A stretch of 48,587 nucleotides of DNA from Actinomycetota bacterium. Lineage in GTDB: Bacteria; Actinomycetota; Actinomycetes; S36-B12. The notes under the pieces are model-generated. The model saw only the letters and a list, made by a program, of their open reading frames with translations. It was not told the origin of the DNA and made no database searches. Shown here in pieces: positions 1-9,521 of the stretch (within the stretch, counting starts at the first letter, position 1; every line of letters starts with the position of its first letter). Both the position numbers and the translations under genes were made by a program. The stretch covers positions 1 through 48,587 of the forward strand of contig WLOY01000006.1 in the NCBI GenBank assembly GCA_009699015.1. Direction: 5' to 3'.

Positions 1-360
1 ACTCTCGAGAACCCGGAGATGTCCGCGTCGGGCCACTTCGACTGACCCCTGAGGCAGGCCTTGCCTACCCTCCGGCGGAGGGGAGTACCGCGGGCGAGCC
101 GCCTGGCGAACCGCATCAGCAAGGGCGGCTAGGTCATCGCTCGTCGGCCGGAGTGCGTCCGGATTTGGACTGATTCGGACGATTTCCCAGCCACGAGGTG
201 CCGTCATCCGCATGCTGTGCATGTCGCACAGGTCGTAGCAGTGCGGTTCAGCCACGGTCGCAAGTGGGCCCAGTACTGCGGTGGAGTCTGCGTAGACGTA
301 TGTGAGCGTCGACACGGCGGCCGCCTGGCAGGAGGGCTTGGAGCAGCGTCGGCGGGCCAT
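1..360 (-). CDS. DUF3499 family protein, C-terminus truncated at left window edge
   Basis: Reverse-strand translation from ATG at 360: MARRRCSKPSCQAAAVSTLTYVYADSTAVLGPLATVAEPHCYDLCDMHSMRMTAPRGWEIVRISPNPDALRPTSDDLAALADAVRQAARPR...; open to base 1. Absent from the ORF track because it runs off the edge. Confidence 0.9.
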   Translation of the reverse strand, partial: MARRRCSKPSCQAAAVSTLTYVYADSTAVLGPLATVAEPHCYDLCDMHSMRMTAPRGWEIVRISPNPDALRPTSDDLAALADAVRQAARPRYSPPPEGRQGLPQGSVEVARRGHLRVLES

Positions 361-448
361 AGATCGCACGCTAACGCTCCCGGGGCTGCGGAGCACGGTG
401 ACTCGCCGCAGCACGGAGAATCACGACCAGAACGGTGCACGGCGAGCA

Positions 449-501
449 GCGCGGTGCACTGCGAAAAGCGCGGTGCCCTGCGAAAAGCGCGGTGCATGCG
501 C
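449..501. repeat. 19-bp tandem repeat (about 2.8 copies), gcgcggtgcMctgcgaaaa
   Basis: gcgcggtgcactgcgaaaa / gcgcggtgccctgcgaaaa / gcgcggtgcatgcgc, between DUF3499 and DUF5719 genes. Confidence 0.9.
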
Positions 502-556
502 ACAGCACGAGCAATTGCCCCCAGCACATGGCTCGACGGACGGGGCGACCCTTGCC

Positions 557-2044
557 TCACCTGATGGTCAGGCCGAGGTCTTCCTCTGCCACCGGCACAG
601 TGACCGTGTCACGCAGTGGCAGCCACGGGTAGCCCGTCACGAGATCGCCGTACTTGGAGATCTCACGGACCCGATGGGCAACCAGGACGGGGCCAGAATC
701 GTTAGTCGGAGTCACGATTGCAGTGAACCAGTCGATCCCCGCCGGGGGATCGACTGCGAGCCACTGCACATAGCCGGCTTGGATCTTGACCCGCCGAGGC
801 TTCGTTGGAGTCGACACTGACTCCCCCGCGCGATACGGCAGAAGGGTGATATCGACGACCGCATCCTCAGTTGGTGCGGTGATCATCAGGTTGACGGTCG
901 TGGCCTCGCGTACCGGAAGGCCACTCACGGCGCTCGTTCCGGTGAAAGGCAAGGTTCCGGAACTGTAGGTCGTGTCCTGCTGCGCCTTGTTCCCACCGAT
1001 GAACTGTCGAACCCCGGCCACAATGGGCGTGTCCGAGGTCAATTCAAGGGTCACGGGCTGCTTCTCGGTGACGAGCGACATGTCAATACTCGCGACGGTC
1101 CCCGCGGCGACTCGAATTGAGTCCCGGTCGGCCGGGGCAAATGCGCCCGCGGCGGACAGGACTCGCACCTTGACGTTCGCATCATCCTCACCCGGGGCAA
1201 CGACCGAGAGCACCCGAGGGCCATTGCCCGGCAGGACGCCTGGCACGTACACAGTCTTCGACGGCATAGCGGCCGAGGGAATCCAGTCGGTGCCGATTGA
1301 TTGAAGGCCCGACATCTGATCGTCGTCAACCGTGGCGCCGATGCGCCCCGTTCTGGCAATCACATGCACCGCCGTCGCCTTGGTCCCCGGCACGAGAGCA
1401 TCGAGTCTGACGACCAGCCTTCGCTCGCCCTTCACTACCAGGCCCCGCCCAGCGGGCGCCTCGATGATGCCGTCGGGTCCGTGAATGATGATGTCGACCA
1501 CGGCCGAGTTCTCATCAGGGTTGACGAGGACAACACGTGTCTGACGCCCGGCAATCGCGCCGCCGCCAACGAACCAGAACTCCGTTGCGGCCGGTCCGCA
1601 CGCCGTACTCGCCATGCCCCTGCCCTGACCTCGAGGATCGCGGCTCCATTGGTCGGCGATGAGCCCGGGGGCAAGGGATCCCACGCCGCGCACCGAGATG
1701 GGCGGCAGTGCTCGGCCGAACGCCGCGATCTCCGCCTGCCCCGCCGGAGCCGTGATCTCGGCGCTCTCGGACTTCTTGCCGAGGAGCGTGTCGATCGCCG
1801 CACTCCCGGACGGGCCATCTTGGCCCACCTGCCCGGGTACGACCGCCGCCGTCACGCGAACGCCGAGGTCAGCGCCCGCACCCGGCTCAGGACACAGCAA
1901 CACCGTCGAGCCGATCGGGACGACGCGCTCCCCCTCGACAACTTGCGCCGGAATCTCGCGCTTGGCCACGATCCCGCCGCCGACGATCGCAGCCGTCACG
2001 AGTCCGACGAGAAGCATTCCCCTGAGGGACACCGCAGACTTCAC
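557..2044 (-). CDS. DUF5719-like secreted/membrane-anchored protein
   Basis: 495 aa, N-terminal signal/TM, start overlaps upstream GT stop (ATGA); position between DUF3499 and large GT2. Confidence 0.7.
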   Translation of the reverse strand: MKSAVSLRGMLLVGLVTAAIVGGGIVAKREIPAQVVEGERVVPIGSTVLLCPEPGAGADLGVRVTAAVVPGQVGQDGPSGSAAIDTLLGKKSESAEITAPAGQAEIAAFGRALPPISVRGVGSLAPGLIADQWSRDPRGQGRGMASTACGPAATEFWFVGGGAIAGRQTRVVLVNPDENSAVVDIIIHGPDGIIEAPAGRGLVVKGERRLVVRLDALVPGTKATAVHVIARTGRIGATVDDDQMSGLQSIGTDWIPSAAMPSKTVYVPGVLPGNGPRVLSVVAPGEDDANVKVRVLSAAGAFAPADRDSIRVAAGTVASIDMSLVTEKQPVTLELTSDTPIVAGVRQFIGGNKAQQDTTYSSGTLPFTGTSAVSGLPVREATTVNLMITAPTEDAVVDITLLPYRAGESVSTPTKPRRVKIQAGYVQWLAVDPPAGIDWFTAIVTPTNDSGPVLVAHRVREISKYGDLVTGYPWLPLRDTVTVPVAEEDLGLTIR

Positions 2045-5000
2045 GTCATCTCCTCCCGATTAGGTGGTGCGGGGGGCCCGGCGGCTGGGTCGGCTGACCC
2101 GCCTGGAGCGGCCGGTTCTGCTTGATCGTCCGACAGGTTCGCGTCAGCCGGCTCTCTTTGATCGTCCGGCACGGCGTGCTCGAGTGATTCGGCGTGCTCG
2201 ACTGAATCGGCATGCTCGAGCGATTCGGCGTGCTCGACTGAATCCGCATGCTCGAGCGATTCGGCGTGCTCGACTGAATCGGCGTGCTCGACTGAATCCG
2301 CGTGCTCGACTTCGTCCGCTGCATCGAGCGAGGCTTGCGCATCAGGGGATCGCTCGACATCGACGCCCGAAGGGCCCGCGACGACGAAGGAGGCGCTCGA
2401 TGCGCGTGCGCCCGGCACACTCACCGTCGCCATGCTGTCAGCGGCCATGCTTCCGCTGGCTACGGCATCCTCGGTGTCGAGATCCGTTGTCCTGCGCGAC
2501 GGCAGCGCCAAGACAATGAGTGCGAGGAGCACCGCGAACTGAATCCACAGCCACCTTGAACGGTTCGAATGGTCGAATTCGACCATCACCTGCGGGCTGC
2601 CCTCTGGTGCCAGGAATGCCTGCGACCAGCCGGACGTGCCCTCAACGGTGATCGCGGGCAGGCCCGTGACGGCGTTCGTCGAAGGATCTGTCGCGATGGC
2701 CCGCCATCGCGAGTCCGGCATCGTTCCGATGACGAGATTCCGTACTCCCGAGCCATCAGGGAGGCGCTGGTCGATGTATGGCGAGACCGTGGGGTCACTG
2801 CCATTGGCAAGCCCGATCGACGATTGCTCCTCACCGGCAACGATCCTGGCTCGAGACGTCGTACCCGAGATTCGCCACAGCACCTCGCCACCGGCGCTCG
2901 ACAGCCGACGAAGTCCGGGCTCGCCATCGAGGACGGGGATGAGGTCAGCTGATGTGCCAGCGGCCAGAAGGACATACCGAACGCCGTAGGCCGACAGTCC
3001 GACGACCTCATCACCCCCGCGTCCTGAGGCAAGGTCTGCGACGAGTGCGTCAATGGGAACCCAGACCGCCGCAGGTGGTGAGACGTCGGCGTCGCCTAGC
3101 TTGGGACCTGCGCCGTCGATGAGGCTGTAGCGAACTCTGCCGGCCGAATCCTGCCGAAGCACCAGCGTGCGAGGTGCCTGGGGGCTCACCGCGTCGGCAG
3201 CGACGAAGGCCGGCACCGCACTCATCGACGCCTTGCGCAGTTCGCCGGGTGCGACCGGTGCCCACAGCACGGCGGATCCTGCTGGAGCCGCGATCGCGAG
3301 GATTGCGACGAGGAAGCCGATGGGCTGCATGAGATTGAAGTCGGCTCGCGTCACCCGGGCACGCAGTCCGTCGGCTGCATACGCCGCGGCCCCGATCATT
3401 GATAGGCCGAGCAGGAGGGTCGCCGGCCCGGGCCAGGGTCGGAGCGCGACGGACGAGTCCGGCGGGGTCACGAGAACCACCGTCTGCAGGACCCCGAGGA
3501 CCAGCGCGAGGAGTCCGGCGATCCACGCGATCGTCACAGCTCCGATTCGGTCCCGCCGCATGAACGCAAGCAGGCCGGCGAGCAGCAGCCCGACGCTGAG
3601 CCAGACCGGCGTCATGCCCGGGCCGCCCGGGTGAAGCAGGAGGACGTCGACGGCGGTGACCTCGCTGTCCGAGAGTGCGCGCGACGTCACGCCGGGCTCG
3701 AAGAGGAACAGGCTCGGGTGAAGGAAGAGATCGGCAGACCATGGCCAAAGGAGCAGCACCGGCGTCAGGACCGCGAACCAGATTCGTCGAATCATCCACG
3801 ATGCGGCTCGGCCGTACCTGACCAGGCCGATGATCGTCGCGCCAACCGCGAGTACCAGCGCAATCGCCCACATTGCCGGGACGCAGGCCATGAGGGCGGC
3901 GAGCAGGATTGCGGTGCCGGCAGCCCGCCGAAACGTTCCCTGGGGTCGCGATATTCGCGCGCAGGAGCGAACGGCAAACGGGAGCAGGATGGCGGCCATC
4001 GTGGTCCCGATTCGGCCGGACGAGACGGCGCCGGTCATCGCGGGGAGGAGTGCGTAGGCCACGCCGGCCCACACGCGGATGCCTGTGCTTGCGACAACGC
4101 CTCGGAGCGTGAAGTAGACGGCCCAGCCGGCGATCGGGATAGCGAGCAGAAGAAGGACGTTGACGGCGAGCCACGCCTTGCCGAGGAGGAGGACGGCGAG
4201 CGGATAGATGACCATGAGGTACGGGGCGGACGGGACCGTTGATCCAGGCCCGACGTCGTGCCATGCCTGCGCATACCTGTCCCACAGGTCTGTCGCGCCA
4301 CCGGGACTCGGGAGGAGTGCGCCACCCTGGAGAGTCCCCTCACCCCACCAAAGTCCCCAGAGCGACACGAGGGTGAAGATGCCGAGCATCGCGGCGATGA
4401 CCGTTCCCGGTCGTAAGAGCAGTCGTCGGATCAAGCCGGCACCCTGCTCGGAAAGGAATGCCGCGTCGTCGTCGATTGGACCGGAGTCGAGGGCTGAGCC
4501 TTGTGGCCCGGTCGAAGCGCCCGACGTCGTGATGATGCCGGCGACGGCCTCGAGTCCTTGACGCATCTGCCACGCAAGTTGCGGCCGCAGGTGCTTGACG
4601 ATCGATGCCGGCTCGGTGGCCGTAGCCTTCACGAGCTTGCGCGAGCGGTGCAGGCTCCAGGGGTGGATCGAGACGAGAAGCACGGCGATGATCTCATCGC
4701 GGGCCGCGCCGAGATCCTTGCCGAGCAGGTAGGCGAGCGAGCGCAGGGCGCTGCCGAACAGGAGTCGAAGGGCCACGAACGGGGTCGCGAGAGCGACGGA
4801 ATGCGCGAGGAGGACGTGCACGGAGGCTTCGCGCTCGGCTCGATGCGGCCGTGCGGCGACCGCCGTTGAACGCGAGCCGTGAGTGGCGGCCTCACGATGG
4901 TGCACGACCGCGTCCGTCGCGATGAGTACCCTCGCTCCGGCCCGTTGGGCCCGCCAGCAGAAGTCGAGATCATCGCGGAAGAGCTTGAGCTGGGGGTCGA

Positions 5001-5796
5001 ATCCCCCGAGGAGGTCCCATATCTCCCTTCGCACGAGCATGCCGGCGGAGCTCACCGAGAGGACATCGCGAACTCCGTCGTGCTGGCCCTGATCGTGCTC
5101 ACCGCGTTCGAGGCCGGTGAGCCTGCGACCTGAGTTCGAGATGCTGACCCCGGCCTCGAGGAGGAGCCTGCGGTCGTGCCAGCCGAGGATCTTCGGACCG
5201 AGCACGGACGCACTCGGGTACTCGTCTGCGGTCTTGAGCAGTGCGGCTAGGCAGGTGGGGTCTGGGGCACTGTCGTCATGGAGGAGCCACACCCACTGGG
5301 TGAACTGGCCTGCGGATTCGTCGTCGTCGGGCACCTCGATGCGGCCGACGCTCTCAAGGCCCCGACGCACCGCCTGCCCAAAGCCCTGTTTGGAGGGAGC
5401 CGTGACGACCCGATCGACGCCGAAGGACGCTCGCAGCAGGGTGAGGCTGTGGTCGGCGGAGTCAGTGTCCACGGCAACGGCGGCGTCCGGGGGGCGCGTT
5501 TGATTGGCGAGGCCGGTGAGGACGGAAGGAAGCCAGGCGGCTCCGTCGTGGGTGACGAGGACAACGGTGACGTGATGCTGACGGCGCGGCAGGGCCTCTG
5601 CTCGTTCGGCGCCCTCGGATGGCACCGCGCTGAACCATTCGGTCGGGTGCTCGTCCGTGCCCGTCTCGACGGCATCTGCGATCGCATCAGCGTCGCCGCT
5701 CGCTGCTCGAAATGCGGCCTTGTCCTCGGCCGTGAACAAGAGCGCTGAGGTGGATTCCCACCACTCGTCGCTTTCTTCATTCTTCCTATCGGCCAC
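2041..5796 (-). CDS. Large membrane glycosyltransferase (GT2 N-domain plus multi-TM region)
   Basis: 1251 aa; HHVTVVLVTHDGAAWLPSVLTGLANQTRPPDAAVAVDTDS...WLLHDDSAPDP GT2 signature; many TMs; acidic EHADSV/EHAESL repeat tail. Confidence 0.88.
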   Translation of the reverse strand: MADRKNEESDEWWESTSALLFTAEDKAAFRAASGDADAIADAVETGTDEHPTEWFSAVPSEGAERAEALPRRQHHVTVVLVTHDGAAWLPSVLTGLANQTRPPDAAVAVDTDSADHSLTLLRASFGVDRVVTAPSKQGFGQAVRRGLESVGRIEVPDDDESAGQFTQWVWLLHDDSAPDPTCLAALLKTADEYPSASVLGPKILGWHDRRLLLEAGVSISNSGRRLTGLERGEHDQGQHDGVRDVLSVSSAGMLVRREIWDLLGGFDPQLKLFRDDLDFCWRAQRAGARVLIATDAVVHHREAATHGSRSTAVAARPHRAEREASVHVLLAHSVALATPFVALRLLFGSALRSLAYLLGKDLGAARDEIIAVLLVSIHPWSLHRSRKLVKATATEPASIVKHLRPQLAWQMRQGLEAVAGIITTSGASTGPQGSALDSGPIDDDAAFLSEQGAGLIRRLLLRPGTVIAAMLGIFTLVSLWGLWWGEGTLQGGALLPSPGGATDLWDRYAQAWHDVGPGSTVPSAPYLMVIYPLAVLLLGKAWLAVNVLLLLAIPIAGWAVYFTLRGVVASTGIRVWAGVAYALLPAMTGAVSSGRIGTTMAAILLPFAVRSCARISRPQGTFRRAAGTAILLAALMACVPAMWAIALVLAVGATIIGLVRYGRAASWMIRRIWFAVLTPVLLLWPWSADLFLHPSLFLFEPGVTSRALSDSEVTAVDVLLLHPGGPGMTPVWLSVGLLLAGLLAFMRRDRIGAVTIAWIAGLLALVLGVLQTVVLVTPPDSSVALRPWPGPATLLLGLSMIGAAAYAADGLRARVTRADFNLMQPIGFLVAILAIAAPAGSAVLWAPVAPGELRKASMSAVPAFVAADAVSPQAPRTLVLRQDSAGRVRYSLIDGAGPKLGDADVSPPAAVWVPIDALVADLASGRGGDEVVGLSAYGVRYVLLAAGTSADLIPVLDGEPGLRRLSSAGGEVLWRISGTTSRARIVAGEEQSSIGLANGSDPTVSPYIDQRLPDGSGVRNLVIGTMPDSRWRAIATDPSTNAVTGLPAITVEGTSGWSQAFLAPEGSPQVMVEFDHSNRSRWLWIQFAVLLALIVLALPSRRTTDLDTEDAVASGSMAADSMATVSVPGARASSASFVVAGPSGVDVERSPDAQASLDAADEVEHADSVEHADSVEHAESLEHADSVEHAESLEHADSVEHAESLEHAVPDDQREPADANLSDDQAEPAAPGGSADPAAGPPAPPNREEMT
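2173..2310 (-). repeat. In-frame 18-bp tandem repeat (36-bp higher-order) encoding EHADSV/EHAESL
   Basis: Seven hexapeptide units EHADSV EHADSV EHAESL EHADSV EHAESL EHADSV EHAESL read from the GT tail. Confidence 0.92.
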
Positions 5797-5836
5797 CGGC
5801 CTACTGTACGGGGCGCGGGCGACCGCTGTGATCGGA

Positions 5837-6109
5837 CTAGACGGCCTGCTTCTTCAGACGGCGACGCTCACGCTCGGATAGGCCGCCCCAGATGCCGAAT
5901 CGCTCGTCCTGCTCCATCGCGTATTCGAGGCACTCGACGCGAACCTCACAGGAAAGGCACACGCGCTTCGCGTCGCGGGTGCTGCCGCCCTTCTCCGGAA
6001 AGAATGCCTCCGGATCGGTCTGCGCGCAGAGTGCTTGTTCCTGCCACGACGCCGGTAGAACGTCGGACAATGGAAGCAGCACTGAGTCAGCTTCCCGGCT
6101 TTCAGCCAC
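5837..6109 (-). CDS. WhiB family Fe-S transcriptional regulator (WhiB2/WhmD-like)
   Basis: 90 aa; ALCAQTDPEAFFPEKGGSTRDAKRVCLSCEVRVECLEYAMEQDERFGIWGGLSERERRRLKK: four Cys and GIWGG. Confidence 0.95.
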   Translation of the reverse strand: MAESREADSVLLPLSDVLPASWQEQALCAQTDPEAFFPEKGGSTRDAKRVCLSCEVRVECLEYAMEQDERFGIWGGLSERERRRLKKQAV

Positions 6110-6209
6110 GCGTTCCTCCTCGACCCTGCGGCGAACCCCCGTTCACCACTGCAACGTATTACAGACGTGTCATTCCACCACGTCAAGCCGGATACCGACA
6201 AATCGGGCA

Positions 6210-6223
6210 TATTTTCCAAAATA
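6210..6223. promoter_or_regulatory. Palindrome TATTTT-CC-AAAATA in the divergent whiB/fbiA intergenic region
   Basis: tattttccaaaata read directly; perfect 6-bp arms in a GC-rich context. Confidence 0.45.
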
Positions 6224-6331
6224 ACCGGACAAACTGACGATTCTGAGGGTTTTCGGGCAATCGAAGCTTCCTTCGCGGCGAATGAGCCCTCGGCCAAACG
6301 CTCGTCCCGAAGCGGTGAAAGGATAGCGATC

Positions 6332-7366
6332 ATGAGGATCACCGCTCTTGCCGGCGGCATCGGCGGGGCGCGGTTTTTACGCGGCGTTCTCGCTGCCGCA
6401 CCTGACGCCGAGGTCACCGTTATCGGGAATACCGGCGACGACATCTGGGTCCACGGGCTGCGCGTGTGCCCTGACCTCGACACCGTCATGTACACCCTCG
6501 GCGGTGGCATCAGCGCTGAGCGCGGCTGGGGCCGCGAGGGCGAGACTTTCACGGTGAAGGACGAACTCGCCGCCTACGGAGTCGAGCCGACGTGGTTCGG
6601 GCTCGGCGACAAGGACATCGCAACCCACCTCATCCGTACCCAGTCGATGCAGGCGGGCTTCTCACTCACCGAGATCACTGCAGCCCTGTGCGAGCGCTGG
6701 CAGCCGGGCGTCAGGTTGCTCCCCATGTCGGACGATCGGGCCGAGACGAACGTGATCGTCGATGATCCAAGCGGCGCAACCGACGACTCGGGGCGAGCCT
6801 TGCGGATCGCCATCCACTTCCAGGAGTGGTGGATCAAGTACCGCGCGCTGGTCCCCGCGCACGGCTTCGTTCTCGTCGGGGTCGAGCAGGCTCGCCCGGC
6901 TCCCGGGGTGATCCAGGCCATCGAGCAGGCCGACGTCGTGCTCCTCCCGCCGAGCAACCCGGTCGTCTCGATCGGGACGATCCTGCAGGTCCCCGGAATC
7001 GCCGATGCGCTCCGATCGACGAGCGCGCCCGTGGTGGGCCTGTCCCCCATCGTTGGCGGCGCGCCAGTACGCGGGATGGCTGACGCCTGCCTCACGGCGA
7101 TCGGCCTCGACACCACCGCGCTCGCGGTCGCGGCGCACTACGGGGCTAGGTCTGCCCGAGGCAGCGGCAACTCCGGCGGTATTCACCACGGCGCTAGCGA
7201 CCACGGCCTCATTGACGGCTGGCTCGTTGACACCACCGACGCCGGGAGTGTCCCTGCCATCGAGGCGCTCGGCATTCGCTGCCGGGCCGTGCCACTCATG
7301 ATGACCGACCTCGAGGCAACCCGAGTCATGGCGGTCGACGCCCTTTCCCTCGCCAACCGCCCGTGA
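6332..7366 (+). CDS. fbiA: 2-phospho-L-lactate transferase / FbiA (CofD)
   Basis: [22 protein letters not shown]...[34 protein letters not shown]-like gaaagga upstream of ATG at 6332 (ORF track start 6167 too long). Confidence 0.93.
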   Translation: MRITALAGGIGGARFLRGVLAAAPDAEVTVIGNTGDDIWVHGLRVCPDLDTVMYTLGGGISAERGWGREGETFTVKDELAAYGVEPTWFGLGDKDIATHLIRTQSMQAGFSLTEITAALCERWQPGVRLLPMSDDRAETNVIVDDPSGATDDSGRALRIAIHFQEWWIKYRALVPAHGFVLVGVEQARPAPGVIQAIEQADVVLLPPSNPVVSIGTILQVPGIADALRSTSAPVVGLSPIVGGAPVRGMADACLTAIGLDTTALAVAAHYGARSARGSGNSGGIHHGASDHGLIDGWLVDTTDAGSVPAIEALGIRCRAVPLMMTDLEATRVMAVDALSLANRP

Positions 7367-8826
7367 CGGGCGCCGGAGCGAGTCCGGTAGCGGGCGCTGA
7401 ATCGGGAGCAGCAGGGAGCCCGGTCTACGAATCGGCGCGGGGATCTGCACCGGCCCTGCAGGTCATCGGCGTGCCGGGGATTCCCGTCATCACCGGAGGC
7501 GACGACCTCGCGCAGCTCATCATCGACGGGTGCACAAGCATCACCTGGCCCGATGGGAGCATCGGCGTCGCCGAAGGCGACATCTTCGTCGTGACGAGCA
7601 AGATCGTGTCGAAAGCCGAGGGCCGAGTCGTCCCCGCGGCCTCGCGCGACGATCTCATCGAATCGGAGTCGGTTCGCACCCTCGCAACCAAGATCACCGA
7701 GAAGAACACGACCCGCATCGTCGAGACCAGGCACGGCCTCGTCATGGCTGCGGCCGGTATCGATGCGAGCAATATCGACGTCGGCTTCGTCGTCCTCCTC
7801 CCCCTCGACCCAGATGCGTCCGCCTCCGGGCTTCGGGTCGCCATTGGACGACGCCTTGGCGTTCAGGTCGGCGTCATCATCACCGACACGATGGGCCGGG
7901 CCTGGCGTAACGGGCTTACGGACAACGCGATCGGGGTGGCCGGCATCGGGCCGCTCGATGACCACACCGGCCGCTCCGACGCCTACGGGCGAACGCTCGA
8001 GATGACCGTGGTCGCCACGGCCGACGAGATCGCGAGCGCAGCGGACCTCGTAAAGGGCAAGGCAACGAGCATGCCCGTGGCCATCGTCCGTGGGATGCGG
8101 CACGCTGTCACCGATGAGGACGGCCCGGGTGCGCGAGCGCTCGTACGTCCGCGAGGCGAGGACCTCTTCTGGCTCGGGACGAGCGAGGCAATCACGGAAG
8201 GACGTCGCAGCGCGACGGGGAACCGGCGCACCGTTCGAGCCTTCACGGACGCTCCGGTGGCCGAGACTGCGGTTGCCGACGCTATTGCGGCTGCCGCCAC
8301 TGCTCCCGCGCCGCATCACTCCAGGCCCTGGCGGTTCATGGTTCTTCGAGACGAACCAGTCCGGGAAGCCCTGCTCGATGCGATGCGCGAGCGGTGGGCG
8401 CACGACCTGCGGCATGCCAGCGGAATGGATGACGCCTCGGTCGATCGCCGTCTCGCGCGCGGCGACATCCTGCGACGCGCCCCCGTCGTCATCCTGCCGT
8501 TCATCGACCTAGCAACCGGCGCCCACGCCTACCCCGACGCAGCAAGAACCGCAGCCGAGCGTGACCTGTTCCTCGTATCGGGCGGCGCGGCCGTGCAGAA
8601 TCTCATGATCCACCTCGCGGCGGACGGGCTGGGTACCGGTTGGATCTCATCGACTATGTTCTGCGCCGATGTCGTGCGCAGTGTCCTTGCCCTCCCCGAT
8701 TCCTTCGAGCCACTCGGCGCAGTAGCGGCCGGGTGGCCCGCGGCGTTGCCCACCGAGCGCCCGCCGCTCGACCTCGGCGATCTCATGCTCGCGCCCATCA
8801 GCCCGGTGCGCGGCCCTCTCGGCTGA
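7363..8826 (+). CDS. fbiB: Coenzyme F420:L-glutamate ligase with C-terminal nitroreductase domain (FbiB)
   Basis: 487 aa; F420 ligase region ...[12 protein letters not shown]...[24 protein letters not shown]-terminal [12 protein letters not shown]...[11 protein letters not shown] nitroreductase; GTGA overlap with fbiA. Confidence 0.93.
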   Translation: MTGAGASPVAGAESGAAGSPVYESARGSAPALQVIGVPGIPVITGGDDLAQLIIDGCTSITWPDGSIGVAEGDIFVVTSKIVSKAEGRVVPAASRDDLIESESVRTLATKITEKNTTRIVETRHGLVMAAAGIDASNIDVGFVVLLPLDPDASASGLRVAIGRRLGVQVGVIITDTMGRAWRNGLTDNAIGVAGIGPLDDHTGRSDAYGRTLEMTVVATADEIASAADLVKGKATSMPVAIVRGMRHAVTDEDGPGARALVRPRGEDLFWLGTSEAITEGRRSATGNRRTVRAFTDAPVAETAVADAIAAAATAPAPHHSRPWRFMVLRDEPVREALLDAMRERWAHDLRHASGMDDASVDRRLARGDILRRAPVVILPFIDLATGAHAYPDAARTAAERDLFLVSGGAAVQNLMIHLAADGLGTGWISSTMFCADVVRSVLALPDSFEPLGAVAAGWPAALPTERPPLDLGDLMLAPISPVRGPLG

Positions 8827-8864
8827 CGCTGGATGGCCTTGCCTCTCCTCGGGCAGTCCGCCTG

Positions 8865-8912
8865 CGGTCGGGCAGTGTTGCGGTCGGGCAGGGTTGCGGT
8901 CGGGCAGGGTTG
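8865..8912. repeat. 16-bp tandem repeat, 3 copies (cggtcgggcagKgttg)
   Basis: cggtcgggcagtgttg / cggtcgggcagggttg / cggtcgggcagggttg, between convergent fbiB and the next gene. Confidence 0.92.
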
Positions 8913-8924
8913 TGCTTGGGCAGG

Positions 8925-9521
8925 TCAGCCTGTGCTCGGCGGCGACCCTGGTGGCTCGCGCCGCCGCAGGTCTGTGACATAGGCCGTCCAGGCGTCGAGT
9001 TCCGGGTCGTCCACATGCGGGGCAGTCGCGTGGGCCGCGGGCTCGGCGCTGCCGTGTGGCTGCACCGACCGCGCCGGCGGCTCTGCGGCGGTCCGGCCGG
9101 GGGTCTGGTCCGGCTGCTGGTCCGGCTGCTGGTCCGGCTTCTGGGTCACCTCGTCTGACTCTGCACTGAGCCGCGCCACCCTGTCCCGCCACCGAGCGGC
9201 GAGACCCTTCGTGACGCTGCCCTCAGTTCGGTAGCGGTGCCAGATCCAGATGGTGAACAGGCCGATGAGCGGCCATTCGACCATGTATGCCCATGCCCGC
9301 CAGACGCCCTCACTCGCACGACGCACCTCGATGATCGTGATGACCGTGCACAGGGTCAGGACGAGGACGAGCGGGACATGGAGCTGCCAGAAGTCCCGCC
9401 AGCCGCCACGAGTTCGGCGAGGCTCCTGCGGCGCGCTCCCGGATCCGTCGTCGCTGCCCGAACCGCCCGCACTGCCGGACCCGTCCTCGCCTCCCATCAT
9501 CGGTGCGCCGGGTTCCGTCAT
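8925..9521 (-). CDS. Hypothetical two-TM protein, last gene of the oxidase operon
   Basis: 198 aa; two hydrophobic helices (LHVPLVLVLTLCTVITII, MVEWPLIGLFTIWIWH), KPDQQPDQQPDQ repeat; start overlaps copD stop. Confidence 0.7.
   Translation of the reverse strand: MTEPGAPMMGGEDGSGSAGGSGSDDGSGSAPQEPRRTRGGWRDFWQLHVPLVLVLTLCTVITIIEVRRASEGVWRAWAYMVEWPLIGLFTIWIWHRYRTEGSVTKGLAARWRDRVARLSAESDEVTQKPDQQPDQQPDQTPGRTAAEPPARSVQPHGSAEPAAHATAPHVDDPELDAWTAYVTDLRRREPPGSPPSTG

Noticed and set aside
2173-2310. CRISPR-like array
   Set aside because: Contiguous 18-bp coding repeats without spacers.
3050-4285. 411-aa minus-strand ORF
   Set aside because: Out-of-frame within the large glycosyltransferase; Arg/Pro-rich.
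6167-6331. N-terminal extension of FbiA from ORF track start 6167
   Set aside because: FbiA homology starts at [12 protein letters not shown] (6332), preceded by an RBS-like sequence; upstream is the divergent promoter.
7183-8415. 410-aa minus-strand ORF
   Set aside because: Antisense to fbiA/fbiB, which are strongly supported.
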